Assembly (NCBI RefSeq): GCF_000009265.1
Contig: NC_008380.1
Location: 935,501 to 999,500 of the forward strand
Length of the DNA: 64,000 bases
Direction of reading: 5' to 3'
Source of the DNA: Rhizobium johnstonii 3841
GTDB lineage: Bacteria > Pseudomonadota > Alphaproteobacteria > Rhizobiales > Rhizobiaceae
This document shows positions 55,427 through 64,000 of this stretch, in pieces. Position 1 is the stretch's first letter. The number at the start of each line of letters is the position of its first letter. Made by a program: the position numbers and the translations under genes. The notes beneath the pieces were generated by a model. It made no database searches. It was not told the origin of the DNA and saw only the letters and a program-made list of their open reading frames with translations.

Positions 55427-56587
55427 ATGGCCGACGTCACCAAGGAACAGGTTCTCGAAACGCTGAAGACCGTGCGTGGGCCCGATCTCGAGCACCATAT
55501 CGTCGAGCTCGGCATGGTCTCCGACGTCTTCATCTCCGACGGCAAGGTTTATTTCTCCATCACCGTCCCGGCCGATCGCGCCAAGGAGCTGGAGCCGATG
55601 CGGCTTGCCGCCGAGCGCGTCATCAAGGAAATGCCGGGCGTCAAGGGTGCCCTCGTCACACTGACCGCCGACAAGAAGGCGGCCGCCGCCGCTCCGGCTG
55701 CCCGGCCGAACCCGCCTCACGGCCATCCCGGCCACGATCATGCGGGCCACGCTCACGCTCCTCAACAGCCGCCGCGCGCCGGCAAGATCGGTGTGCCCGG
55801 CATCGGTGCGATCATCGCCGTCGCCTCGGGCAAGGGTGGGGTCGGCAAGTCGACCACCGCCGTCAATCTCGCACTCGGCCTGCTCGCCAACGGCCTTCGT
55901 GTCGGTATTCTCGATGCCGATATCTACGGTCCCTCGATGCCGCGGCTGCTGAAGATATCCGGCCGCCCGACGCAGATCGACGGCCGCATCATCAATCCGA
56001 TGGAGAATTATGGCCTCAAGGTCATGTCGATGGGTTTCCTTGTCGACGAGGAGACGGCGATGATCTGGCGCGGGCCGATGGTCCAGTCGGCGCTGTTGCA
56101 GATGCTGCGCGAAGTCGCCTGGGGCGAACTCGACGTCCTCGTCGTCGACATGCCGCCCGGCACCGGCGACGCCCAATTGACCATGGCCCAGCAGGTGCCG
56201 CTTGCCGGCGCCGTCATCGTCTCGACGCCGCAGGATCTCGCGCTGATCGATGCCCGCAAGGGCCTCAACATGTTCCGCAAGGTTGAGGTGCCGGTGCTCG
56301 GCATCGTCGAGAATATGAGCTATTTCATCGCCCCGGATACCGGCACCCGCTACGACATCTTCGGCCATGGCGGCGCCCGCAAGGAGGCCGAGCGCATCGG
56401 AGTGCCCTTCCTCGGGGAAGTGCCGCTGACGATGAATATTCGCGAAACCTCCGACGCCGGCACGCCGCTGGTCGCCTCCGAGCCGAACGGCGTCGTCGCC
56501 GGCATCTATCGCGGCATCGCCGCCAAGGTCTGGGAACAGGTCGCCGGTCAATCCCAGCGTCCGGCACCGACGATCGTCTTCGAATAA
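55427..56587 (+). CDS. mrp: Mrp/ApbC-type Fe-S carrier ATPase
   Basis: A 386-residue protein. Residues about 5-78 are a MIP18/DUF59 domain, then a His-rich linker (HGHPGHDHAGHAHAP), then a P-loop ATPase with ASGKGGVGKSTTAVNLALG (deviant Walker A) and DMPPGTGDAQLTM. The C-terminal CxxC pair that many homologues use to hold a [4Fe-4S] cluster is absent: MSYFIAPDTG stands in its place. It probably carries or assembles Fe-S clusters, perhaps with ligands from another part or partner. GAGGGTGGA precedes ATG 55427. Confidence 0.9.
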   Translation: MADVTKEQVLETLKTVRGPDLEHHIVELGMVSDVFISDGKVYFSITVPADRAKELEPMRLAAERVIKEMPGVKGALVTLTADKKAAAAAPAARPNPPHGHPGHDHAGHAHAPQQPPRAGKIGVPGIGAIIAVASGKGGVGKSTTAVNLALGLLANGLRVGILDADIYGPSMPRLLKISGRPTQIDGRIINPMENYGLKVMSMGFLVDEETAMIWRGPMVQSALLQMLREVAWGELDVLVVDMPPGTGDAQLTMAQQVPLAGAVIVSTPQDLALIDARKGLNMFRKVEVPVLGIVENMSYFIAPDTGTRYDIFGHGGARKEAERIGVPFLGEVPLTMNIRETSDAGTPLVASEPNGVVAGIYRGIAAKVWEQVAGQSQRPAPTIVFE

Positions 56588-56692
56588 TGCATGCCGCCCG
56601 GAAGTGTGAAGCGGTTCCGGGATAAAGGCATGCATCACAACAAATGCATGCCGCCCGGAAGTGTGAAGCGGTTCCGGGATAAAGGCATGCAT
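56587..56692. repeat. Two tandem 49-bp palindromic repeats
   Basis: ATGCATGCCGCCCGGAAGTG ... GATAAAGGCATGCAT at 56587-56635 is repeated identically at 56644-56692 (period 57 bp). Each copy is bounded by the palindrome ATGCATGCC/GGCATGCAT. It belongs to the family seen at 13.4 and 43.5 kb; the first copy begins at the mrp stop codon. Confidence 0.88.
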
Positions 56693-57012
56693 GAAACAAG
56701 GAGCTGACGCGCGTCGCATGAATCGGGTTCGATGCAAGGTGCTTTAGCGAGCCGAATCACTGCGGCGGATACCCCAAATTGTGGGGGAAACGTGGTGAAA
56801 AGCCGCGCTTCACGGAAGATGTCTTGATTATTTCGCGGCTTTGCTTCATATGCCGCGGCGCCATGATGGCGTTTTGCTGCAGATGCTCAGTGACGGCGGT
56901 CTTCGTTTCGAAGAGGCCGGCCCGCCTGCAAGTTCGGAGTTGTCTTGTCGATCGAAGGATTGGGAACTGCGATGCGGTTGAGCACAACGCGCATGCCGGC
57001 CTTTAAGGTTGG
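56693..57012. other. Intergenic region upstream of corA
   Basis: About 320 bp without a convincing gene. It should hold the corA promoter; CCCCAAATTGTGGGG near 56773 is a small perfect palindrome of unknown role. No tRNA or regulatory RNA of known type, such as an Mg2+ riboswitch, is recognised. Confidence 0.4.
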
Positions 57013-58011
57013 ATGCAGCCGGAGAGACGACCGGTGATTACCGCTTACTGTTCCAATTGCAGGTCGGTCGAGATCCGCGATCTGTCGCATGCCGCGTCCT
57101 TTCCCGAGGATGTCGTCTGGATCGATATGATCGAGCCGACCCGCGATGAGGAAATCTATGTCGAGAAGGTTCTCGGCATCGAGGTCCCGACCCGCGACGA
57201 CCTCAAGGATATCGAGCCTTCCGCCCGTCTCTATGTCGAAAACGACGCCGTTTTCATGACCGCCTCGCTGCTCTGGAAGGCTGACACCGACGTGCCGACG
57301 CTGACAGATGTCGCTTTCATCCTGGCTGGAAACCGCCTGGTCACCATTCGCTACGCCCATCCCAAATCCTTTGCGCTGTTCATCGCCGCCCTTCACCGGC
57401 TGCCGGAAAACTGGCGCAGTGGTGCCGCCCTTCTCGCCAAGCTCTTGGAGACGATCGTCGACCGCACCGCCGAGATCCTCGAGATTTCCGTCTCGCGCAT
57501 CGACATCTTGTCGATGCATGTCTTCGGCGACCGGGCAAGGAAGGTGCGCAAGCCCTCGAACTATCTCGAGGAGAAGCTGCGCGATATCGCTGGCCATCAC
57601 CGGATGATCAGCAAGGTGCGCGACAGCCTCGGCTCGCTTGCCCGGCTGCTGACGTTCTTTCACACCATCCCGGCGATGCAGCAGGACCGCGAGACGAAGG
57701 AGCTCTGCCGCACCGTTTCCCGCGATATCCAGTCGTTGTCGGAGCATGCTTCCTTCGTCGCCGCCAACATCACTTTCCTGCTCGATGCTTCGCTCGGGCT
57801 GATCAACATCGAGCAGAACTCGATCATCAAGATTTTCTCGATTGCCTCGGTGGTGTTCTTGCCGCCGACATTGGTTGCTTCCGTCTATGGTATGAACTTT
57901 CAGGTCATGCCGGAGCTGACCTGGGCCGCGGGTTATCCCTATTCGCTGGCCCTGATGGTGATTTCAGCCGTCATCCCCTTTTTCTTCTTTCGCTGGAAAG
58001 GCTGGCTCTGA
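57013..58011 (+). CDS. corA: CorA-type magnesium transporter
   Basis: A 332-residue homopentameric Mg2+/Co2+ channel. A long cytosolic alpha/beta and helical region (1-265) is followed by TM1 with VYGMNFQVMPELTW, the GMN selectivity motif, and TM2 at the C-terminus ending FFFRWKGWL. It begins 19 bp before kup, so the two cation importers are probably coexpressed. Confidence 0.93.
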   Translation: MQPERRPVITAYCSNCRSVEIRDLSHAASFPEDVVWIDMIEPTRDEEIYVEKVLGIEVPTRDDLKDIEPSARLYVENDAVFMTASLLWKADTDVPTLTDVAFILAGNRLVTIRYAHPKSFALFIAALHRLPENWRSGAALLAKLLETIVDRTAEILEISVSRIDILSMHVFGDRARKVRKPSNYLEEKLRDIAGHHRMISKVRDSLGSLARLLTFFHTIPAMQQDRETKELCRTVSRDIQSLSEHASFVAANITFLLDASLGLINIEQNSIIKIFSIASVVFLPPTLVASVYGMNFQVMPELTWAAGYPYSLALMVISAVIPFFFFRWKGWL

Positions 58012-58029
58012 GGAGCCTGTTGCAACTTC

Positions 58030-59928
58030 ATGTCCGAAGAGAGCCATCCGAACGAACGCCATATGACGCCGCGAAAGCTGTTTTATCTCGCGCTGGGTTC
58101 CGTCGGTGTCGTCTACGGCGATATCGGTACCAGCCCGCTCTATGCCTTTCGCGAAGCGCTGAAGCCGGTGGCCCATGACGGCGTCACACGTTTCGAAGTC
58201 ATCAGCCTGATCTCGCTGATGATCTGGGCGCTGACGATCATCGTCACCATCAAATATGTGCTCTTCCTGCTGCGCGCCGACAACGACGGGGAGGGCGGCA
58301 CGCTGTCGCTGCTTGCCCTGCTGATGAAGACCGCCAACGGCCACACCGCCATCCTGATGCTGCTCGGCCTGATGGGTGCAGCCCTCTTCCTCGGCGACGC
58401 GATGATCACGCCGGCTCTATCCGTGCTGTCGGCCGTCGAGGGCCTGAAGCTCGTCACACCCCGCCTCGCGGACTATATCGTGCCGATCTCGGTGGTGATC
58501 CTGGCGCTGCTCTTCGTCGTGCAATCGCGCGGCACCGGCGCCGTCGCGAAGTTCTTCGGCCCGATCACCGCCGTCTGGTTCCTCGTCATGGCCGCCGCCG
58601 GCATTTCCCATATTTCGGACGATTACGGCATCCTTGCCGCCTTCAATCCCTATTATGCCGTCGCCTTCCTGCTGCATGAGGGCTTCTACGGCATCGTCGT
58701 GCTCGGGGCCGTCTTCCTGACGGTGACGGGCGCCGAGGCACTCTATGCCGATCTCGGCCATTTCGGCCGCCGCCCGATCCAGTGGGCCTGGTTCCTGCTG
58801 GTTTTCCCGGCGCTGACGCTGAACTATCTTGGGCAGGGCGCGCTCGTTCTCGGCAATCCGATGACGATGTCCGATCCCTTCTATCTGATGTATCCGAAAT
58901 GGGCGCTGCTGCCGGTCGTCATCCTGGCGACCGCCGCGACGATCATCGCCAGCCAGGCGGTCATCACCGGGGCCTTCTCGATGGTGCGCCAGGGCATCAA
59001 CCTTGGCTTCCTGCCGCGCATGGAAATCCTCTTCACCTCGGAAACCAATACCGGGCAGATCTTCGTGCCTTCGGTCAATGCCGTGCTGTTCATCGGCGTC
59101 ATCTTCCTGGTCTTGGGTTTCAAGACTTCGGATGCGCTGGCGACCGCCTATGGCATCTCCGTCACCGGCGCCATGGTCGTCACCTCGATCATGGCTTTCG
59201 AATTCGTCCGCGCCCGCTGGAACTGGTCGCTTCCGGTTGCGGTGATCGCGCTCGCGCCGCTGGTCGTGCTCGAAATGATCTTCCTCGGCGCCAATCTTCT
59301 GAAGATCCACGATGGCGGCTATATCCCGATCATGATCGCCACCGCCTTTACCGTCGTCATGTGGACCTGGCGTCGCGGCACGGCGATCCTGATGGAAAAG
59401 ACCCGCCACACCGATATTCCGCTCGCCTCTTTCGTCAGCTCGATCGAGCGCAAGAGCGAACATTCACCGGCCCAGGTTCCGGGCACCGCGATCTTCCTGA
59501 CCAGCGATCCGGAATCGGCCCCTGCCGCCTTGCTGCACAATCTCAAGCATAACCATGTGCTTCACGACCGCAACGTCATCCTGACGATCCGCACGATCAA
59601 CAAACCGCGCGTCCCGAGCCACGACCGCTACAGGGTCGAGCAGATTTCCGAGCGTTTCTCGCGTGTCGAACTGCTCTTTGGCTTCATGGAATCGCAGAAT
59701 GTCTCGCAGGCCCTGGCGACACTGCGCAAGACGGGACTGAAGTTCGACATCATGTCGACCTCCTTCTATCTCGGCCGCCGTAAGCTGGTACCGGACGCCA
59801 AGTCTGGCATGCCACACTGGCAGGACCGGCTTTACATCGCGCTCGCCAACGCCGCCGCCAACCCCTCGGACTACTTCCGCCTGCCGGCCAACCGGGTGGT
59901 GGAGCTCGGCTCGCACGTTATTATTTGA
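58030..59928 (+). CDS. kup: Low-affinity potassium uptake protein Kup
   Basis: A 632-residue transporter with about twelve membrane segments and a cytosolic C-terminal domain from about 460. [17 protein letters not shown] is the invariant KUP signature in the first helix, and [18 protein letters not shown] the second. It imports K+ with H+, important at low osmolarity or acidic pH. Rhizobial genomes often have more than one kup; no regulatory site is obvious. Confidence 0.94.
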   Translation: MSEESHPNERHMTPRKLFYLALGSVGVVYGDIGTSPLYAFREALKPVAHDGVTRFEVISLISLMIWALTIIVTIKYVLFLLRADNDGEGGTLSLLALLMKTANGHTAILMLLGLMGAALFLGDAMITPALSVLSAVEGLKLVTPRLADYIVPISVVILALLFVVQSRGTGAVAKFFGPITAVWFLVMAAAGISHISDDYGILAAFNPYYAVAFLLHEGFYGIVVLGAVFLTVTGAEALYADLGHFGRRPIQWAWFLLVFPALTLNYLGQGALVLGNPMTMSDPFYLMYPKWALLPVVILATAATIIASQAVITGAFSMVRQGINLGFLPRMEILFTSETNTGQIFVPSVNAVLFIGVIFLVLGFKTSDALATAYGISVTGAMVVTSIMAFEFVRARWNWSLPVAVIALAPLVVLEMIFLGANLLKIHDGGYIPIMIATAFTVVMWTWRRGTAILMEKTRHTDIPLASFVSSIERKSEHSPAQVPGTAIFLTSDPESAPAALLHNLKHNHVLHDRNVILTIRTINKPRVPSHDRYRVEQISERFSRVELLFGFMESQNVSQALATLRKTGLKFDIMSTSFYLGRRKLVPDAKSGMPHWQDRLYIALANAAANPSDYFRLPANRVVELGSHVII

Positions 59929-59936
59929 TGAGTGGG

Positions 59937-60160
59937 GCAAAGACCCCGCCCCAAACCCCTCCCCAGAAGGGGGAGGGGCTTAACCTGCCCGCTCCGACGC
60001 TTCCCACGTCATCGTTTCATCCGCAGAAAGACTGATGTTTGCTGGAGGCGGGTGCCGCAAATTAGTCCCTCCCGCTCGTGGGAAGGGGTTTGGGATGGGG
60101 CTTTCACAAGGCCGCGACACTCCTCATCCCACGAAATTATCCCTCACATTAGAATATCCA
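59937..60160. repeat. RIME-like G/C-rich inverted repeat behind kup
   Basis: The arms ACCCCGCCCCAAACCCCTCC (from about 59942) and GGAAGGGGTTTGGGATGGGG (about 60081-60100) are inverted; AGAAGGGGGAGGGGCTTA adds a local hairpin. Typical rhizobial mosaic element in the kup-sleB gap; likely also acts as a transcript end for corA-kup. Confidence 0.7.
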
Positions 60161-60227
60161 AAACTTCTCATGGGCACATTTCGGCACAGCCTGTTAACCG
60201 GACATCAAGGTTAATGCGGGATTTTTA

Positions 60228-61457
60228 ATGGAATGTTCCCGCGTTCCATGCCCGGAGTCCGTGTTGCGTCGAAAGAGCCCTTCCCGTAGCAAGCTGCGTC
60301 TCATTCCCGAGAATTGGGTGTCGCCCGTAATCTTCGGTCTCGCCGGCTGGCTGATTTTCCCGAGCGTCGCATCTCATGCCGATCTCGCCGCCATGCTCGC
60401 CGGCCTCGATCATGAGGGGGAGAACTGGCGCATGGTGCTGACCAATTCGCCGGCCGGCTCAATCCACCAGGCCGAACTCGCCTTTGCCGAGCCGATGGTG
60501 ACGGGTTCGATCGCAGCCGGTGCCGGCATGGTGCTGCCCGATGGCCGCAAGGTCGCCTTCAATGCCAAGGACAAGGGCACTGCCAAGGATAGGGGCCACG
60601 AGGAAACGCCGGACGAGGATCGCGTCAATCGCAGCACCAAGAAGGGCCGCGTCGTCGCCGTCGAGAGGATGCAGCCGCCGAAGGACTTTTCCGCCGGCTC
60701 GATCCTCGAGCGCACCAAGATGCTCTTCACCCCCAGCTTCGATCTCAAGGACCGGTCGGCCTTCGTCAAGCCGAAGATCCAGGGCAAGGAAATCGAGATC
60801 GCCACATCTTTCTATAAGACGCAGCCCGTTGTGACCGATAACGGCGTGCCGGCAATGCTCGCAAGCCTCGTCACCAGCAACAAGGCCGATGTGCTGGCCA
60901 CCGCCTATGCACCAGCAGCACCCGACTATGCCCGCCAATCGCCGTTCGATTCCATCCTGACCGAACAGGACAGCGGCCGCTTCGTTCCGGAGATCGGCCC
61001 GCGCGATCACGCCTGGGCCGCAAGCGTGCTGGCGCCGAGCGTCTTTTCCGCCCGCGAACAGCAGTGCCTTGCCTCCGGCATCTATTTCGAGGCGCGTGGA
61101 GAATCGGTGAAGGGCCAGGCAGCCGTCGCCCAGGTCATCCTCAACCGCGTCCGCAACCCTTCCTATCCGAAGACCATCTGCGGCGTCGTCTATCAGAACG
61201 AGGATTGGCGCAACCGCTGCCAGTTCTCCTTCGCCTGCGACAGCATCAAGGACAGGGTGAACTCGGAATATCACTGGCGAGTCGCCCGCGACGTGGCGAT
61301 GGCGGTGACCGCTGGCAAGATCTGGCTGCCGCAGGTGGGATCGGCGACGCACTACCATGCTGTCTATGTCAGACCGAAATGGGCAAAGACCATGGAAAAG
61401 GTCGGCCGCATCGGTCTTCATGTGTTCTATCGCACCTATGGCGGCGGCTGGAGCTGA
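60228..61457 (+). CDS. SleB-type cell wall hydrolase
   Basis: A 409-residue exported or anchored protein. A hydrophobic segment (about residues 31-47) may be a signal anchor; residues 50-280 are low-complexity/linker; the last 130 residues are the Hydrolase_2/SleB domain with IYFEARGESVKGQAAVAQV (catalytic Glu), NRVRNPSYPKTICGVV, and C-terminal SATHYHAVYVRP. SleB enzymes are lytic transglycosylases acting on peptidoglycan. Two Cys pairs occur in the domain. Start ATG 60228; a GTG at 60261 is possible. Confidence 0.88.
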   Translation: MECSRVPCPESVLRRKSPSRSKLRLIPENWVSPVIFGLAGWLIFPSVASHADLAAMLAGLDHEGENWRMVLTNSPAGSIHQAELAFAEPMVTGSIAAGAGMVLPDGRKVAFNAKDKGTAKDRGHEETPDEDRVNRSTKKGRVVAVERMQPPKDFSAGSILERTKMLFTPSFDLKDRSAFVKPKIQGKEIEIATSFYKTQPVVTDNGVPAMLASLVTSNKADVLATAYAPAAPDYARQSPFDSILTEQDSGRFVPEIGPRDHAWAASVLAPSVFSAREQQCLASGIYFEARGESVKGQAAVAQVILNRVRNPSYPKTICGVVYQNEDWRNRCQFSFACDSIKDRVNSEYHWRVARDVAMAVTAGKIWLPQVGSATHYHAVYVRPKWAKTMEKVGRIGLHVFYRTYGGGWS

Positions 61458-61595
61458 GATAAATCGCCGGGGCAAGCCGATTTCCGGCCCGGAAAAGCGG
61501 ATTCTTTCCGTCGAATTTGCGCGATCGACCCAGAGGCGATTTATCTCTTTGATTTGATGGAATTATTTTCTCGCTGGACAGAAGCTGTCTACGCC

Positions 61596-61624
61596 TTGAC
61601 TATGCTAATCCCTAAAACTATGTT
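61596..61624 (+). promoter_or_regulatory. Promoter of the atp F0 operon
   Basis: TTGACT (61596-61601), 17 bp, TATGTT (61619-61624), about 105 bp ahead of atpI. Good match to sigma-70 spacing, and the surrounding sequence is A+T-rich relative to the window. Confidence 0.6.
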
Positions 61625-61728
61625 GCGCGCGACTTCAGAACGGGCCGGAAGGGTCTCAACCTTCGCGTCCGGGGTCCGAATGACCGGGGTAGCGGGAGTG
61701 CGGGCGACGGACAGGCGAGGAGAGATCC

Positions 61729-62061
61729 ATGGCGGATGACCGCGAGGAAAGTCTTGAAAAGCGCCGTGCGCAATTGGGAGCGAAACTCGCGACCAAGCGC
61801 GTCGAGGCGAAGGTGGAAGAGGCAAGCGAAGCCCGCGCCGAGGTAAGCCGCAAAGGTTATGCCCAGGCGATGAAGCTTTCCAGCGAGTTCATTTCCGCAA
61901 TCGTCGTCGGTGCTCTCCTTGGCTATGTCCTCGACCGTTTTGTTGGCACGGCGCCTTGGGGTTTGATTGTTCTTCTGCTTCTCGGATTTTGTGCCGGCGT
62001 TCTGAACGTGATGCGTTCTGCGGGGGTGGTGGCCCATCCCCTGGACGACGACAAGAAATAA
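61729..62061 (+). CDS. atpI: ATP synthase protein I
   Basis: A 110-residue protein with a charged coiled N-terminus (residues 1-45) and two transmembrane helices, the first with FISAIVVGALLGYVLDRFVG, the second with WGLIVLLLLGFCAGVLNVMR. AtpI helps assemble the c-ring and is not part of the finished enzyme. GGAGAGATCC precedes ATG 61729. First gene of the F0 operon. Confidence 0.92.
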   Translation: MADDREESLEKRRAQLGAKLATKRVEAKVEEASEARAEVSRKGYAQAMKLSSEFISAIVVGALLGYVLDRFVGTAPWGLIVLLLLGFCAGVLNVMRSAGVVAHPLDDDKK

Positions 62062-62123
62062 GGACCGGTTCCGGTCTAGTGCAATGACCCCGCGTTCTGC
62101 GGGCCAAAGAGAGAGAACAAGCG

Positions 62124-62876
62124 GTGTCTAGCGATCCGACTCATCAGTTCCTGATCCAGAAGATTGTGCCGATCGAAATCGGCGGAATTGATTTTTCGTT
62201 TACCAATGCATCGCTCTTCATGGCCGCTTCGGCTGCCATCGCCGCAGGTTTCCTTTATTTCGCGACCTCGAACCGCGCCATTGTGCCGGGCCGTTCACAG
62301 TCGGTCGCGGAAATCTTCTATGAATTCATCGCCAAAATGCTGACGGAAGGCGCGGGCAAGCAGGGAATGCAGTTTTTCCCCCTGGTCTTTTCGCTCTTCA
62401 TGTTCGTGCTGACGGCGAACCTGCTCGGCATGTTCCCGTATTTCTTCACGGTGACGAGCCAGATCATCGTTACCGCCGCGCTGGCGATCCTCGTCATCGG
62501 CACGGTTGTCGTCTACGGTTTCTACAAGCACGGCTTCAAGTTTCTGAATGTCTTTGTGCCCTCGGGCGTACCGGGCATTCTGTTGCCGCTGGTCGTCACG
62601 ATCGAAATCATCTCCTTCCTCTCCCGTCCGATTTCGCTCTCGGTTCGTCTTTTCGCAAACATGCTCGCTGGTCACATCACGCTGAAGGTGTTCGCAGGCT
62701 TCGTCGCCTCGCTTGGAGCCCTCGGTGCTGTCGGTGTCGGTGGAGCCGTTCTTCCCCTCATCATGACGGTCGCCCTGACCGGTCTCGAGTTCCTCGTCGC
62801 CTTCCTCCAGGCTTACGTCTTTGCGGTGCTGACTTGCATGTACCTCAATGACGCGATCCATCCGGGCGGGCACTAA
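62124..62876 (+). CDS. atpB: ATP synthase F0 subunit a
   Basis: A 250-residue membrane protein with five or six helices forming the proton half-channels. [14 protein letters not shown] contains the essential Arg that faces the c-ring. The start is GTG at 62124 (AGAGAG upstream). Follows atpI by 62 bp. Confidence 0.95.
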   Translation: MSSDPTHQFLIQKIVPIEIGGIDFSFTNASLFMAASAAIAAGFLYFATSNRAIVPGRSQSVAEIFYEFIAKMLTEGAGKQGMQFFPLVFSLFMFVLTANLLGMFPYFFTVTSQIIVTAALAILVIGTVVVYGFYKHGFKFLNVFVPSGVPGILLPLVVTIEIISFLSRPISLSVRLFANMLAGHITLKVFAGFVASLGALGAVGVGGAVLPLIMTVALTGLEFLVAFLQAYVFAVLTCMYLNDAIHPGGH

Positions 62877-62943
62877 GGATAACGACAACGACGTCAAAGG
62901 GCGTCAGTCATTCGCCGCAACAACCATTTCAAAGGAGTTCAAC

Positions 62944-63171
62944 ATGGAAGCGGAAGCAGCAAAGTACATCGGTGCAGGCCTGGCTTGCTTTGGTATGGCC
63001 GGTACGGCTCTCGGCCTCGGCAATATTTTCGGCAGCTACCTCTCCGGCGCTCTGCGCAATCCGTCTGCCGCTGACAGCCAGTTCGGCCGTCTGGTATTCG
63101 GCTTCGCCGTTACGGAAGCTCTGGGCATCTTCTCGCTGCTCGTCGCTCTCCTCCTCCTCTTCGCCGTCTGA
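62944..63171 (+). CDS. atpE: ATP synthase F0 subunit c
   Basis: A 75-residue hairpin proteolipid. The first helix has LGLGNIFGSYLSGALRNP with the polar loop and the second VTEALGIFSLLVALLLLFAV with the proton-binding Glu. AAGGAG lies ahead of ATG 62944. Short N-terminus typical of alphaproteobacteria. Confidence 0.95.
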   Translation: MEAEAAKYIGAGLACFGMAGTALGLGNIFGSYLSGALRNPSAADSQFGRLVFGFAVTEALGIFSLLVALLLLFAV

Positions 63172-63248
63172 TATCGGCGAATAGATGGATCACGGCCTGC
63201 GATCGCAAGCCGTGATCCTTTGCATTTGCAGTCCACCTGGAGGTGAGC

Positions 63249-63872
63249 ATGTTTTTTGTGACCCCGGCTTACGCTGAGGAAGCACCGGCGGCAGCGACGG
63301 GTACGGATGCGCATGCCGCTCCGGCCGCAGGCGAGGTCCATACCGAGACTGGTGTTGCCGAAGGCGGACACGCCCGCGGCCCCTTCCCGCCTTTCGATTC
63401 GACGACCTACGCATCCCAGCTGCTCTGGCTGGTGATCACGTTCGGCGTCTTCTATTTGCTCATGCAAAAGGTCATCGCGCCGCGCATCGGGGCGATCCTC
63501 GATCAGCGTCACACGCGCCTCTCCCAGGATGTGGAAGAAGCAGGCCGCCTGAAGGCGGAAGCCGACGCCGCCGTCCGGACCTATGAAGGTGAACTGGCCG
63601 CTGCCCGTGCCAAGTCCAATGCGATCGGCAGTGCCGCGCGCGACGCTGCCAAGGCCAAGGCCGAGCAGGATCGCCGTGCAGTCGAGGCGACCCTGTCGGA
63701 AAAGATCAAGGCTGCCGAGGTCCGCATCGGCGAGATCAAGGCGAAGGCCTTCGCCGATGTCGGCGCCATTGCCGAGGAAACGGCCGCTGCCGTTATCGAT
63801 CAGCTGATCGGCGGCACCGTCGCCAAGGCCGATGTCGCCGCCGCCGTTGCGGCCGCCAAGAAGGAGGTTTGA
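63249..63872 (+). CDS. atpG: ATP synthase F0 subunit b'
   Basis: A 207-residue stalk subunit. An N-terminal Ala/His-rich stretch (residues 5-45) precedes one transmembrane helix ([20 protein letters not shown]) and a long charged coiled coil to the end. Alphaproteobacteria carry two different b subunits; this divergent one comes first, as usual. GGAGGTGAG supports ATG 63249; GTG 63243 is an alternative. Confidence 0.9.
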   Translation: MFFVTPAYAEEAPAAATGTDAHAAPAAGEVHTETGVAEGGHARGPFPPFDSTTYASQLLWLVITFGVFYLLMQKVIAPRIGAILDQRHTRLSQDVEEAGRLKAEADAAVRTYEGELAAARAKSNAIGSAARDAAKAKAEQDRRAVEATLSEKIKAAEVRIGEIKAKAFADVGAIAEETAAAVIDQLIGGTVAKADVAAAVAAAKKEV

Positions 63873-63875
63873 TCG

Positions 63876-64000
63876 ATGGAATTTCTTGATGCGACTTTCT
63901 TCGCCTTTGTCGGCCTCGTCCTCTTTCTGGCGCTGGTCGTCTACCTGAAGGTCCCGGGCATGATGGCGAAGTCGCTCGACGACCGCGCCGACCAGATCCG
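63876..64000 (+). CDS. atpF: ATP synthase F0 subunit b, 5' part
   Basis: The frame starts at ATG 63876, three bases after the b' stop, and runs out of the window after 41 codons. MEFLDATFFAFVGLVLFLAL is the single membrane helix; VPGMMAKSLDDRADQI starts the stalk helix. Together with b' it forms the peripheral stalk. Confidence 0.92.
   Translation, partial: MEFLDATFFAFVGLVLFLALVVYLKVPGMMAKSLDDRADQI

Noticed and set aside
55193..56737. 514-residue minus-strand frame over mrp
   Set aside because: Antisense shadow; begins within the tandem palindromes.

Overview
The window reads as a chromosomal segment of a fast-growing Rhizobium of the R. etli / R. leguminosarum type. The evidence is the high G+C content, RIME-like and other rhizobial intergenic palindromes, a probable lipid A oxidase (LpxQ), a CIRCE-controlled groESL operon, a Kdo transferase/LpxK lipid A segment, DUF4170 and DUF2093 proteins, and an alphaproteobacterial atpI-B-E-F'-F order. 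Species-level assignment is inference. Most of the window is housekeeping DNA. No rRNA, tRNA, CRISPR array, prophage or complete insertion sequence was seen.

Layout. 0-9 kb: the 3' end of glcF, a secreted protein, an LpxQ-like barrel, two neighbouring L,D-transpeptidases, the DNA glycosylase tag, a HAD phosphatase, an aldo/keto reductase, a small copper-type pair (DUF305 plus a Met/His/Cys-rich protein) and a methyltransferase-like protein. 9-13 kb: hisS-hisZ-hisG with a RIME-like element between hisS and hisZ. 13-20 kb: DoxX, a GST, a small unknown protein, groES-groEL, a HAD-IIA phosphatase and ribF. 20-29 kb: a VapBC-type toxin-antitoxin pair, ileS, a lipoprotein, tadA, an RluB-type pseudouridine synthase with 150-bp tandem repeats, rsmD and a patatin-like protein. 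28.6-31 kb: a copper/metal membrane module (copper-uptake-associated protein, PepSY protein, DUF2946). 31-39 kb: a KefB-type antiporter, pmbA, a CysQ-like phosphatase, DUF4170, waaA, a HAD protein and lpxK. 39-43.2 kb: an accessory insert holding a MITE-like element, a double-winged-helix GntR regulator and a CUT2 sugar ABC transporter. 43.2-49.5 kb: DUF2093, mutL, a PAS-PAS-receiver protein, a GGDEF-EAL protein and a PRC-barrel protein. 49.7-54 kb: an IclR-controlled De Ley-Doudoroff sugar operon. 54-60 kb: an orphan LuxR protein, a candidate sigma-54 RNA, mrp, corA and kup. 60-64 kb: a SleB-type hydrolase and the start of the F0 ATP synthase operon.

Three signals are not explained by ordinary annotation. 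First, the ileS leader holds a 20-codon reading frame with tandem isoleucine codons three bases before a strong intrinsic terminator, the layout of a translation-coupled attenuator. Second, a near-consensus sigma-54 promoter sits far upstream of mrp and reads into about 330 bp of strongly folded, apparently non-coding sequence ending in its own terminator. Third, there are footprints of recombination and mobile DNA: a lower-G+C mosaic block over the IleRS editing domain, a duplicated groEL 3' tail, a 273-bp element with perfect 33-bp inverted ends that supplies the lpxK stop codon, and tandem palindromes behind mrp.
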